A stretch of 64,000 nt of DNA, from positions 93,229 to 157,228 of the forward strand of contig NZ_JBCNJT010000005.1 of NCBI RefSeq assembly GCF_039596395.1, in the 5' to 3' direction. A program made the translations under genes and the position numbers. The notes below the pieces were generated by a model. It was not told the origin of the DNA, made no database searches, and saw only the letters and a program-made list of their open reading frames with translations. Positions within the stretch are counted from its first letter, which is position 1, and each line of letters begins with the position of its first letter. This stretch comes from Fluviicola sp. Its GTDB lineage: Bacteria; Bacteroidota; Bacteroidia; Flavobacteriales_D; Crocinitomicaceae. Shown piece by piece: positions 54,340 to 63,104 of the stretch.

Positions 54340-55374
54340 ATGAAAAAGCTACTTGTTTACTTATTTCTTCTGACACAGGTTGTTGCTAAAAACGCTTCAG
54401 CGCAGGATAATCATTTTGCTCAAACGGAATATGCCCCGATGCTGTTAAACCCAGCTTTGACAGGAGCTTTTTCACACATGCAGCTTATTGCAAATTACCG
54501 GAACCAATGGAACAGCATTGCTTCTCCTTACCAAACGATCGCTGCTTCTTTTGATGTGAGATTACAGCGCAGAGATGCGGACAACAATAGTTTTGTTGCT
54601 TTGGGGATCAACTTTTTCAATGATGTTGCCGGAGACATGAAGGTTACAACAAACCAGTTTAACCTGGATCTGGCTTACCACATCAAAATGGGCCGGTATA
54701 GCGTATTGCGAATTGGTCTTTACGGCGGAATGAACCAACGTATTCTTGATCCGAACCGTGGAAACTGGGCAAGCCAGTTTGATGGTGATGGGATTAATAC
54801 CAATATCGGCAGCGGAGAGAATTTCGGCTCCTACAATCACGTATTTATGGATGCAGGTGCAGGGATTGTCTATACGTTCCGCAAGATGAAGTATTCGGTC
54901 AACAACAATATCAATAACAACGTGAATTTCGGCCTGGCGGTTTACCATGCCAATCAGCCTTCTTCTTCTTTCATTTCTTTGCCGCAAGACAAGTTAGCTA
55001 TGCGCATCTCGGGATTCATCAACAGTTCTTTCAATATTCAGAATACCCCATTAGCAGTGCAACCTGCGGTTTATGTACAGATGCAGGCTAAGTATTCGGA
55101 AATCCTATTCGGAACTTACCTGCGTTATAATATCCGGGAGTCTTCGCATTTCACCGGCTCAATCAAACCTGTAGCAGCAGCGCTTGGTTTATTCAGCCGC
55201 TATAAAGATGCTTTCGTAGCAAAGGGATATTTCCAGTACCACCAGTTCTCGGTTGGCTTGGCTTATGATTTCAATCTTTCCCGTTTGACGCCGGTTTCAA
55301 AATCGCGCGGAGGATTTGAGGTTTTCCTGCGGTTCAATCTGGATGACCGGTTGAATAATCCTTCTCTTTGGTGA
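54340..55374 (+). CDS. porP: PorP/SprF family outer-membrane protein
   Basis: The 344-residue protein has a signal peptide (MKKLLVYLFLLTQVVAKNAS) and beta-barrel-like sequence. The N-terminal HFAQTEYAPMLLNPALTGAF and LIANYRNQWNSIASPYQTIA are hallmarks of PorP/SprF, which partner specific T9SS substrates with type B (CHU_C) domains. C-terminal FSVGLAYDFNLSRLTPVSKS and GGFEVFLRFNL are conserved too. It starts 2 nt after the giant adhesin stop, the expected substrate-partner pair. Confidence 0.93.
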   Translation: MKKLLVYLFLLTQVVAKNASAQDNHFAQTEYAPMLLNPALTGAFSHMQLIANYRNQWNSIASPYQTIAASFDVRLQRRDADNNSFVALGINFFNDVAGDMKVTTNQFNLDLAYHIKMGRYSVLRIGLYGGMNQRILDPNRGNWASQFDGDGINTNIGSGENFGSYNHVFMDAGAGIVYTFRKMKYSVNNNINNNVNFGLAVYHANQPSSSFISLPQDKLAMRISGFINSSFNIQNTPLAVQPAVYVQMQAKYSEILFGTYLRYNIRESSHFTGSIKPVAAALGLFSRYKDAFVAKGYFQYHQFSVGLAYDFNLSRLTPVSKSRGGFEVFLRFNLDDRLNNPSLW

Positions 55375-55378
55375 TAAT

Positions 55379-55630
55379 ACCACATAGGTACATAGAACAC
55401 AGAGGTTTTGATGCATTGGAAATGTAATGGAACTGTTTTCAAAACGAGTTGTAATATGCTATAGCAGGTATTTATCGATCAGCCGCGGCTGATCTCTTGT
55501 TTCACTCCGCTCTCATTTTATTTTGACCACAACTTGTTCCGATACTTCAGGATAGCAACATAGGTCACATAGTTTTCTATGATAAAGTTTTTTCTATGTG
55601 TGTGCTATGTACCTATATGATCTATGTGGT
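55379..55630. repeat. CACATAG-bordered repeat element (about 250 bp)
   Basis: The left border is accacataggtacatagaac (55379 on) and the right border is the complement of accacatagatcatataggt, ending at 55630. Internal CACATAG words are at about 55558-55572 and 55593-55600. The interior segment cactccgctctcatttta-ttttgaccac resembles the one in the element at 20071-20667, but no GxxExxY remnant is seen here. A small perfect palindrome atcagccgcggctgat (55478-55493) is inside. The stretch 55375-55680 holds no gene. Confidence 0.65.
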
Positions 55631-55632
55631 AA

Positions 55633-55661
55633 AATAAAAAAGGGCATCTTTCGACACCCTT
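55633..55661 (-). terminator. Terminator of pruA
   Basis: On the minus strand aagggtgtc and gatgccctt form a 9-bp stem with two G-T pairs and a 4-nt loop (plus coordinates 55640-55661), followed by a T run. It is 20 bp past the pruA stop. Confidence 0.75.
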
Positions 55662-55680
55662 CTCTTCTATTTATTTTGTT

Positions 55681-57309
55681 TTATCCTAAGAACGGATATT
55701 TGTAATCTGTCGGTGGAACGAACGTTTCTTTGATCGTTCTTGCAGATACCCAGCGCAACAAGTTCATTGCCGCTCCTGCTTTGTCATTCGTACCGGAACC
55801 TCTTGCTCCTCCGAATGGCTGCTGACCAACAACTGCCCCGGTCGGTTTGTCATTGATGTAGAAGTTTCCTGCTGCATTTTCCAACGCCTTAGTAGCAAAC
55901 TGGATCGCATAACGGTCATTCGACATGATGGAACCTGTTAATGCATATTCGGAAGTTTCGTCCAGCAATTTCAAAGTTGCTTCGAATTCATTTTCCGGGT
56001 AAACATAGATGGTCAAAACCGGTCCGAAAATCTCTTCTACCAATGTTCTGAACTTTGGATTTGTTGTAACGACAACCGTAGGCTCAATGAAGTAACCTTT
56101 TGATTTGTCGTAAGAACCTCCAACGATGATCTCCGCATCTGATTGAGACTTCACATAATCAATGTATCCTGAAATTTTGTCGAAAGCGCGCTCATCGATC
56201 ACCGCATTGATGAAATTCGAAGAATCTTCCGGCGACCCCATTTTGAAGGATTTCACCTGGTTTACCAAGATTTCTTTTACATCCGGCCACAAATTAGAAG
56301 GAATGTATGAACGGGAAGCAGCAGAACATTTTTGTCCCTGGAATTCAAATGCTCCACGTGATAATGCAGTTGCTACTTCAGCAGCATTTGCACTTTTGTG
56401 AACCATTACGAAATCTTTTCCTCCTGTTTCTCCTACGATGCGCGGATATGCTCTGTAATTTTCGATGTTATTTCCGATCTCTTTCCACAAATGACGGAAA
56501 ACTCCTGTAGAACCAGTGAAATGTAATCCTGCCAGATGCTTGTTCTTAAAGATCACATCTCCTGCAACTGGCCCGTCAACAGAGATCATATTGATCACTC
56601 CGTCAGGAACACCCGCTGCACGGAATACTTCCATAATCACTTGTGCAGAATACATTTGAGATTCAGCAGGTTTCCAAACGATTACGTTCCCCATCATTGC
56701 CGGTGCAGCACATAAGTTTGCAGCAATCGATGTGAAGTTGAAAGGTGTAAGAGCAAAAACGAATCCTTCCAGCGGGCGGTATTCCAATCTGTTCCACATT
56801 CCCGGTAAAGATTCCGGCTGGTCTTTATAGATTTGAGTCAGATACTGAACATTGAAACGGAAAAAATCGATCAACTCACATGCAGCATCGATTTCAGCCT
56901 GCATCACGTTTTTGGATTGCCCTAACATGGTTGCAGCGTTCATTTTATTTCTGAAAGGCCCTGCCAATAAATCCGCAGCTTTCAAAAAGATAGCAGCACG
57001 TTGTTCCCACGGCAGGTTTGCCCATTGCTCGCGCGCATCCATTGCAGCATCGATCGCTTTGGAAACATGAGATGCATCTCCGTAATTGAAATGTCCCAAC
57101 ACGTGTTTGTGGTCGTGTGGAGGTGACATCGGTTTTTTATTGTTTGTACGAACCAATTCCGAACCAATGTACATCGGTACATCGATTGGTTCCTGGTTCA
57201 ACATTCTTTGATATTCAGAAATCAAAGCCGTATGCTCTGGACTTCCCGGAACATAAGCCTTTACCGGTTCATTGATTGCTTTCGGAACCGTAAATAACGC
57301 GTTTGACAT
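55681..57309 (-). CDS. pruA: L-glutamate gamma-semialdehyde dehydrogenase (P5C dehydrogenase)
   Basis: The 542-residue aldehyde dehydrogenase oxidises P5C/glutamate semialdehyde to glutamate, the second step of proline catabolism. ATG 57309 (MSNALFTVPKAINEP) gives the normal length and lies 20 bp after a TACATTTG box. The catalytic Glu is in IVGETGGKDFVMVHK (about 312), the catalytic Cys in FQGQKCSAASRSYIP (about 347), and GAVVGQQPFGGARGSGTNDK near the C-terminus is typical of monofunctional P5CDH. No proline dehydrogenase gene is adjacent. Confidence 0.96.
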   Translation of the reverse strand: MSNALFTVPKAINEPVKAYVPGSPEHTALISEYQRMLNQEPIDVPMYIGSELVRTNNKKPMSPPHDHKHVLGHFNYGDASHVSKAIDAAMDAREQWANLPWEQRAAIFLKAADLLAGPFRNKMNAATMLGQSKNVMQAEIDAACELIDFFRFNVQYLTQIYKDQPESLPGMWNRLEYRPLEGFVFALTPFNFTSIAANLCAAPAMMGNVIVWKPAESQMYSAQVIMEVFRAAGVPDGVINMISVDGPVAGDVIFKNKHLAGLHFTGSTGVFRHLWKEIGNNIENYRAYPRIVGETGGKDFVMVHKSANAAEVATALSRGAFEFQGQKCSAASRSYIPSNLWPDVKEILVNQVKSFKMGSPEDSSNFINAVIDERAFDKISGYIDYVKSQSDAEIIVGGSYDKSKGYFIEPTVVVTTNPKFRTLVEEIFGPVLTIYVYPENEFEATLKLLDETSEYALTGSIMSNDRYAIQFATKALENAAGNFYINDKPTGAVVGQQPFGGARGSGTNDKAGAAMNLLRWVSARTIKETFVPPTDYKYPFLG

Positions 57310-57328
57310 AGTATACATTTTTGCATTA

Positions 57329-57336
57329 CAAATGTA
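57329..57336 (-). promoter_or_regulatory. Candidate -7 box for pruA
   Basis: TACATTTG on the minus strand, 20 bp before the ATG at 57309, supports that start over an upstream in-frame one. Confidence 0.5.
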
Positions 57337-57444
57337 CGCATAATGCTCGGAGTTCAACAATCAGATTGATGCGATATTATTGAACTTCCATCGTTATTTA
57401 AAAGATTTGTTCTTATGTTTGGGTGATTGTTATTTAAACACACT

Positions 57445-58704
57445 ATGAAGACTTCTGCTGCCATTATTCTTTTTACCATCAGTTCTCATTTTTGGTCATT
57501 CACCCAATCCTACGGCGATTCACGGAAACAATGGAAGCTGCTGAATAACGGAAGCGAAACCGAACGGATCGAAGCAGCAAAAAAACTCAGTCTTTATTAT
57601 CAATCGGAATCCATCGACTCTTTGAGAATGGTCGGTGAAACACTTTTCTTTTATGGGATCGACAATCATTATCAGCCGGCTATTGAATTCGGAAAAATTA
57701 CCCTTGCCGAATTTTATGTCATGAACGGCCGTATCAACGACGGAATCGTGATGGCAAAAGCAACGCTTCCACGACTACAGGAACGCGGAGATATGGCCCT
57801 TCTGACCAACGTTTGTAAGATTATTTCGTCTGGTTACCGGAAACTCGATGACGGGAATTCCTCCATGCTCTGGGCGAAAAAAGCGATCACTTACAACCGG
57901 AGCAATACAGAATCACGCGATAAAACCGAAGGAATGATCTCTTTGGCAGAAGCTTATTTACTTCAAAATAAGGAGAAGCAAGCCATTGAAACTTACAAAG
58001 ACTACATTTCACGAGCCTCCAAATCCAAAAATTACCGCGGTTTGAGTACGGCTTATGCGCGCTTGGGAGACATTTACCGCATTTCGGAAAAATTCAGTTT
58101 GGCCGAGAAGTTCTTCAAAGTATCTTACCAGATGGCACAGAAAACAAACCTGACTTCCCCGAAAGCACATGCCTTGAATAACCTGGCAATCGTATATTTT
58201 GAAAAGGGTGATACGACCAATGCCCGGCTGCACTTTCAAAAAGCATTGGAATTAAGGGAATCGGTCAATGATGTGAAATCGATTTCCGAAAGCCTGTACA
58301 ATATGGGTGATTATCATTTTTACATCGAACAATATCAGAAAGCGCTTTCCTGGTATCAGAAATCAGCGGACCTCGCCAAAAAAGACGGGCTTTTGAAGGA
58401 AGAAAAAGATGGTTTCCTGGCAATGGCAAGGGTTTACAAAGAGTTGCAACAATTTGACGAAGCCACCGGATACATGGAAAAAGCATTGGCAATTTCAAAC
58501 GAACTGAAACTGCGGCAAAATGCAGATGACGAAGACCTGACCAACCTGCAACATGAAATCTGGCGAACAGATTTTGAAGAACAGAAGACAGCAGAAATTA
58601 AAAAAGAATCTTCCTTTTGGGTTTACATGCTTTTAATTCTTGCAGGAGCTTTGGGAATTACGGTGGTGCTTTTGGTGTTTAAGCTGAAGAAGAGCGGGGA
58701 ATAA
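57445..58704 (+). CDS. TPR-repeat membrane protein
   Basis: The 419-residue protein has a signal peptide (MKTSAAIILFTISSHFWSFT) and a run of tetratricopeptide repeats (about 40-370; for example TAYARLGDIYRISEKFSLAE, HALNNLAIVYFEKGDTTNAR, ESLYNMGDYHFYIEQYQKAL). A helical linker with EQKTAEIKKES follows, and a single C-terminal TM (FWVYMLLILAGALGITVVLL) with a short basic tail. The layout equals the sensor half of Bacteroidota TPR-histidine kinases or TPR-LuxR proteins, but no signalling domain follows the TM. It may be a scaffold or a truncated receptor. Confidence 0.85.
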   Translation: MKTSAAIILFTISSHFWSFTQSYGDSRKQWKLLNNGSETERIEAAKKLSLYYQSESIDSLRMVGETLFFYGIDNHYQPAIEFGKITLAEFYVMNGRINDGIVMAKATLPRLQERGDMALLTNVCKIISSGYRKLDDGNSSMLWAKKAITYNRSNTESRDKTEGMISLAEAYLLQNKEKQAIETYKDYISRASKSKNYRGLSTAYARLGDIYRISEKFSLAEKFFKVSYQMAQKTNLTSPKAHALNNLAIVYFEKGDTTNARLHFQKALELRESVNDVKSISESLYNMGDYHFYIEQYQKALSWYQKSADLAKKDGLLKEEKDGFLAMARVYKELQQFDEATGYMEKALAISNELKLRQNADDEDLTNLQHEIWRTDFEEQKTAEIKKESSFWVYMLLILAGALGITVVLLVFKLKKSGE

Positions 58705-58756
58705 AAAATGCTCAAAGAGGTTCAATAAGTTTAAGTGGTTATTTTGAACGTTTGAT

Positions 58757-59149
58757 TTAATTCAATTTTCCCGGGAAATTCAATTGAAAAACAGGAATAT
58801 CCACTTTGAAAAGCTGGCCTGTATCCATGTTTTTGAACGTATAGAATCCATGCATGGAACCCATTTCGGATTTCAATTCGCATCCGCTGGTGTATTGGTA
58901 TAATTCTCCCGACTCCAGAATAGGTTGTTGACCAACAACTCCCTCACCACTTACGTGCATGGTAGGATTCAAAGAATCAAAAATAAACCAATCGCGGTGA
59001 AGCAATTGAACGGTGAATTGATTTTGGTTTTCAATATCAATTCGATAGCTGAAGAAATAGCTTGAGTCCGTTGTTTGAGAAACATCTGCCCGAAACTGAG
59101 TCGAAACCCGGATCAAAACTCCTTCCGTAAGCGCGGTAATCTGTGTCAT
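58757..59149 (-). CDS. apaG: ApaG protein (DUF525)
   Basis: The 130-residue protein is an ApaG-type single beta-sandwich. Conserved are YFFSYRIDIENQNQFTVQLL (about 30-49), RDWFIFDSLNPTMHVSGEGV, VGQQPILESGELYQYTSGCE (about 71-90) and GSMHGFYTFKNMDTGQLFKV. ApaG has been tied to cobalt/magnesium efflux phenotypes; its biochemistry is unsettled. Length is normal (about 125). It is monocistronic, with a GTTCAAA-type spacer after the stop. Confidence 0.94.
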   Translation of the reverse strand: MTQITALTEGVLIRVSTQFRADVSQTTDSSYFFSYRIDIENQNQFTVQLLHRDWFIFDSLNPTMHVSGEGVVGQQPILESGELYQYTSGCELKSEMGSMHGFYTFKNMDTGQLFKVDIPVFQLNFPGKLN

Positions 59150-59331
59150 AATTTAAAGACTTGTGACGAAGAAAGTTAGTAACTTAAATTAAGACCGACA
59201 AATTTTTCACATTTTTTATTGAACGAAATTCATAAACAACAGCTTTTCAATGGATTCCAAAATTTAACTTATAATGGCTCGAAATGACGAAAGTCACTCG
59301 AAATATGTGGCCTCCAAGCCGAATTAAATTC

Positions 59332-59339
59332 TATTTTTG
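59332..59339 (+). promoter_or_regulatory. Candidate -7 box for the paaE pair
   Basis: TATTTTTG matches TAnnTTTG and is 18 bp before the first paaE ATG at 59358. Slightly upstream lies the short inverted repeat tgac-gaaa-gtca (about 59285-59296). Confidence 0.45.
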
Positions 59340-59357
59340 TATTCAAAAAATTCAGAA

Positions 59358-60428
59358 ATGACTCCGAAGTTTCATCCTTTAGTTGTTCAAGATATCAGAA
59401 AGGAAACTGATGACACTGTTTCCATTGCATTTGAGATTCCATCCGAACTGACTGACGAATACCAATTTATTTCCGGTCAGTACATTACGATCCGTAAAAT
59501 CATCGACGGTGAAGAATTGAGAAGATCATATTCGATTTGTGCTACACCGCATGACGGTGAACTGAGAGTTGCTGTTAAGCGTGTAGATGACGGTCGTTTT
59601 TCATCGTGGGCAACATCGGATTTGAAAGTCGGGGAAACGTTGGATGTGATGACACCAAGCGGACATTTCCAATTGGTTCCTGATATTGCGGCAACCCGGA
59701 ATTATGCACTTTTTGCGGCGGGAAGCGGGATCACTCCGATCATTTCGATTGCAAAAACTATCCTGGCAAACGAACCGATGAGTACTGTCACACTGGTTTA
59801 CGGAAACAGAGGTTTTGCAAGCATCATTTTCAGAGAAGAATTAGAAGCATTAAAAAATAAATTCATCAACCGTTTTCAGCTGATCCATGTTCTAAGCCGC
59901 GAAAGTTTGGGAAATCCTTTGCAAAAAGGGCGTATCGACAAAGAAAAGGTGGAATTGATCGGGCGGACTTTGCTTCGCGGAGAAAACATCGATGCGGTAT
60001 ACAGCTGCGGACCGGAAGAAATGATCCACGCTGTTAAAAACGCCATGATGGAATCCGGAGTTCCGGAAAACAAGATTCATTTTGAACTTTTCGGAACAAA
60101 AACAGCCGGTTCACAGGCAAAAATTGTAGTGCCGAAAGACCAGGACGTACTGGCAAAAGTGACTATCATTTTGGATGGAGACCGTATCGAAGTAGATTTG
60201 AACACTGCAGGAACATCTATCCTGGAGGCAGGTTATGCAGCAGGTGCAGATCTGCCGTTCGCTTGTAAAGGCGGCGTTTGCTGTACGTGTAAAGCGAAAA
60301 TTATTGAAGGAAGTGCAGTAATGGATGTCAATTATGCACTGGAGAAAGATGAAGTGGAAGCAGGTTACATCCTAACTTGCCAGGCTCACCCGACCTCCGA
60401 AAAATTAACAGTATCATTTGACGATTAA
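59358..60428 (+). CDS. paaE: PaaE-type ferredoxin-NAD(P)H reductase, copy 1
   Basis: The 356-residue reductase fits PaaE, which passes electrons from NADPH to the PaaABC epoxidase. Domain order: FAD-binding barrel (about 5-105, RRSYSICATP), NAD(P)-binding domain (about 110-235, FAAGSGITPIISIAKTIL and YSCGPEEMIHAVKNAM), and a C-terminal plant-type 2Fe-2S domain (about 265-356) with ligands in FACKGGVCCTCKAKIIEGSA plus a final Cys in YILTCQAHP. ATG 59358 is supported by the -7 box. It lies 2 nt before a second reductase gene. Confidence 0.92.
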   Translation: MTPKFHPLVVQDIRKETDDTVSIAFEIPSELTDEYQFISGQYITIRKIIDGEELRRSYSICATPHDGELRVAVKRVDDGRFSSWATSDLKVGETLDVMTPSGHFQLVPDIAATRNYALFAAGSGITPIISIAKTILANEPMSTVTLVYGNRGFASIIFREELEALKNKFINRFQLIHVLSRESLGNPLQKGRIDKEKVELIGRTLLRGENIDAVYSCGPEEMIHAVKNAMMESGVPENKIHFELFGTKTAGSQAKIVVPKDQDVLAKVTIILDGDRIEVDLNTAGTSILEAGYAAGADLPFACKGGVCCTCKAKIIEGSAVMDVNYALEKDEVEAGYILTCQAHPTSEKLTVSFDD

Positions 60429-60430
60429 TT

Positions 60431-61504
60431 ATGGGGTTATTTTCCAAATTCAAAAAAGATTCCGGGGCGAAAAAAGTTCGTTCGGGAATGGTTACGGTAG
60501 CAAATAACGAACGTATCACAGCTGTTGGAAGCCGGATTCATTTCGAAATTCCTGCGGATTTAAAAGATCAGTTTGTGTATGAGCCCGGGCAATATATCAA
60601 TGTTCATGTAACGCTGAACGGAACAAAACACACGCGTTCCTATTCTATTTGCAGCGGACCGAATGAGAAAAACCTGGCAGTTGCAGTAAAAGCAATTGAC
60701 AAGGGATTGGTTTCAAACTATTTGGTAAACGAATTAAAAGCAGGAGATCAGATTGAATTGGATTTTCCCATGGGAAATTTCAAATTGGATCAAAAGGCTC
60801 CAAACATTGTCTGTTTCGCAGCAGGAAGTGGTATTACACCATTTATGTCTTTTGCCAAATCATTGGGACAGAACCAAAAAATGCGTTTGATCTACGGAAA
60901 TTCCAAAATGGATACGGCATTTTTCATGGATGAAATCAAGGCATTTCCGAACGTTAATTCTACTTTTTTCTTCAGTCAGGAGAAAAATGAAGGGCATCAG
61001 GAAGGAAGATTGGACAAGCACCACGTCAGTGAATTGATTAAAGCAGAATTACCCCTTTTGAGAGCCGACGGATTCTACATCTGTGGCCCGGAAGAAATGA
61101 TCATGGGAATCCAGGAAGTATTGGGGGTTTTTGGAGTTCCAAAAGAAAAGATTCATTTCGAATTGTTTACGACTCCTGTTTTGATGAAGCAGGAAGAAAC
61201 TACGGTTGTCGGTACTTTCACCGGCGTTTCCCAGATTAGCGCTATTCTCGACGGAGAAATTCAGCGCATTGAGTTGGCTACAAACGGAAAAAGTATCCTG
61301 GATGCCTTGGATCAATCCGGAATGGATGTTCCATATTCCTGCAAAGGAGGTGTTTGCTGTACCTGTAAGGCAAAAATCCTGGAAGGAAGTGCCCAGATGA
61401 ACATCAATTACGCTTTAACGGATGAGGAAGTGAAGGAAGGGTATATTTTGACCTGCCAGGCACATCCGACCAGCGAAGTTTTAAAATTGGATTTTGATGT
61501 CTGA
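60431..61504 (+). CDS. PaaE-type ferredoxin-NAD(P)H reductase, copy 2
   Basis: The 357-residue paralogue of the preceding gene has the same order: FAD barrel (TRSYSICSGPNEKNLAVAVK), NAD(P) domain (CFAAGSGITPFMSFAKSL, YICGPEEMIMGIQEVL) and 2Fe-2S domain (YSCKGGVCCTCKAKILEGSA, YILTCQAHPTSEVLKLDF). All four cluster cysteines are intact, so it should be active. The N-terminus differs (basic MGLFSKFKKDSGAKKVRS). The two copies are clearly diverged, not a recent duplication. It overlaps the SDR gene by 8 nt. It may serve a different oxygenase. Confidence 0.9.
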   Translation: MGLFSKFKKDSGAKKVRSGMVTVANNERITAVGSRIHFEIPADLKDQFVYEPGQYINVHVTLNGTKHTRSYSICSGPNEKNLAVAVKAIDKGLVSNYLVNELKAGDQIELDFPMGNFKLDQKAPNIVCFAAGSGITPFMSFAKSLGQNQKMRLIYGNSKMDTAFFMDEIKAFPNVNSTFFFSQEKNEGHQEGRLDKHHVSELIKAELPLLRADGFYICGPEEMIMGIQEVLGVFGVPKEKIHFELFTTPVLMKQEETTVVGTFTGVSQISAILDGEIQRIELATNGKSILDALDQSGMDVPYSCKGGVCCTCKAKILEGSAQMNINYALTDEEVKEGYILTCQAHPTSEVLKLDFDV

Positions 61505-62168
61505 AAATGTCCTCGTAATCGGAGCTAGCCGCGGAATCGGTAAAGAATTGGTTAAGCAATTTGCCGACAAGGGGCTTGAAACATTTGGTTTTGCCAGAAG
61601 TCTGCAAACCCGTTCTGAAAACAATATCCGTTACATTCATCTGGACCTTTTGAGCCCGACCGTTAAATCGGATTTCGAAAAGGCTATTTCCGGAATTGAT
61701 CAGATCGATTACCTGATCCACAATGCCGGTTTTATAGCTGTCAAACCATTCCTGGAATTAACCCGCGAAGACATTCACAATTGTTACCAGGTAAACGTCA
61801 TGTCAGTAATGGAAATTACGCAGATCTGCATCCCGAAAATGAAACCGGGCGGGCATATTGTCATGATCTCTTCCATCGGAGGTTTCCAGGGAAGCTCAAA
61901 ATTCCCGGGATTAGCAGCTTATTCGACCTCCAAAGCCGCTTTGGTTTCACTGACAGAGTTATTGGCTGAAGAATTCAAGAATTCGGGAATCGCAATCAAC
62001 TGTTTATGTTTGGGAGCAGTTCAAACCGAAATGATGGAAGAAGCCTTTCCGGGATACAAAGCTCCGCATCAGCCGGATGAGATTGCAGCATTCATTGTAG
62101 ATTTCGCCCTGAATAACGGAAAGTACTTTCATGGGAAAATTATTCCTGTGAGTGTCTCCAATCCTTAA
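61497..62168 (+). CDS. SDR-family oxidoreductase coupled to paaE copy 2
   Basis: The 223-residue short-chain dehydrogenase has IGASRGIGKELVKQFADKG (about 7-25), the NAG motif HNAGFIAVKPF (about 81), catalytic Ser in VMISSIGGFQG and YSTSKAALVSLTELLAEEFK (about 142-161). It is somewhat short but complete. ATG 61497 lies inside the end of the reductase gene. Co-translation suggests a redox step linked to it, but the substrate is unknown. Confidence 0.88.
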   Translation: MSENVLVIGASRGIGKELVKQFADKGLETFGFARSLQTRSENNIRYIHLDLLSPTVKSDFEKAISGIDQIDYLIHNAGFIAVKPFLELTREDIHNCYQVNVMSVMEITQICIPKMKPGGHIVMISSIGGFQGSSKFPGLAAYSTSKAALVSLTELLAEEFKNSGIAINCLCLGAVQTEMMEEAFPGYKAPHQPDEIAAFIVDFALNNGKYFHGKIIPVSVSNP

Positions 62169-62174
62169 GAACTT

Positions 62175-63104
62175 ATGCAATTAGCCTTAGCGCCTTTGCA
62201 AACATATACCGATTATCACTTTCGAAATGCACACCTTGCTGTCTTTAGTGGAGTCGATAAATTCTATGCACCCTATTTAAAATTAAACAATGACGGAACG
62301 ATTAAGAACGCTCCGAAAATCGATATTCTTCCGAAGAACAACCCACATGTTGCTGTTATTCCACAACTCATGGCTTGCAGCGAACCCGAATTCTTTATCA
62401 TGGCTGATTACATCGAATCGCTGGGATACACGGAATTAAACTGGAATATGGGATGTCCTTATCCGATGGTCACCAACAAAAACCTCGGTGCCGGAATTTT
62501 AAATAAACCTTCTGAAATCTTTCAGCTCTTCGACACTATTTTCCCGAAGCTCAAAATGGGCCTAGGAATCAAAATGCGTATGGGATTGGAAAGTACTTCA
62601 GAAATACTGGAAATCCTTCCACGTTTAAATGATTATCCACTAACAGAGATCATTATTCATGCGCGTTATGCGAAACAGCTGTATAATGGCAGCTGTGATC
62701 ACGAGCGCTTCCTGGAATGTATTTCCCTGACGAACCATCGATTGACTTACAACGGCGACATTGAGTCAAAAGAAGACTTTGATGACTTGCAAGTGAGATT
62801 TAAAGGAATTGAACATTGGATGATCGGAAGAGGAGCGATGAAAAATCCGAGCTTGTTTGAAGAAATAAGATTCGGGATAGTAGATCCGGGAGATCTTTAC
62901 CGGGATAAATTAGCTCGTTTTTCGGCACATTTAACCGATAGTCTATTGGAATGTAACCCGGATAGAGGGTATGCTTTAAGCAAAATGAGATCCTATTGGG
63001 AATATTTATCCGACGGGCTTTCAGACGGAAAACAATTATACCGCAAATTAAAGAAGAGTAAATCGATAGAAGAATTCCATGGATTTCTTGCTGAAATGCT
63101 TTAA
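62175..63104 (+). CDS. tRNA-dihydrouridine synthase family protein
   Basis: The 309-residue TIM-barrel flavoprotein fits the Dus family, which reduces uridines in tRNA. LALAPLQTYTDYHFRN is the N-terminal FMN motif; ELNWNMGCPYPMVTNKNLGA carries the catalytic Cys (about 95); IKMRMGLES, IIHARYAKQLYNG, LTYNGDIES and WMIGRGAMKNPSLFEEI are the usual FMN and phosphate loops. It starts 6 nt after the SDR stop and converges on the MBL-like gene with 4 nt of overlap. Which Dus class is unclear. Confidence 0.9.
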   Translation: MQLALAPLQTYTDYHFRNAHLAVFSGVDKFYAPYLKLNNDGTIKNAPKIDILPKNNPHVAVIPQLMACSEPEFFIMADYIESLGYTELNWNMGCPYPMVTNKNLGAGILNKPSEIFQLFDTIFPKLKMGLGIKMRMGLESTSEILEILPRLNDYPLTEIIIHARYAKQLYNGSCDHERFLECISLTNHRLTYNGDIESKEDFDDLQVRFKGIEHWMIGRGAMKNPSLFEEIRFGIVDPGDLYRDKLARFSAHLTDSLLECNPDRGYALSKMRSYWEYLSDGLSDGKQLYRKLKKSKSIEEFHGFLAEML

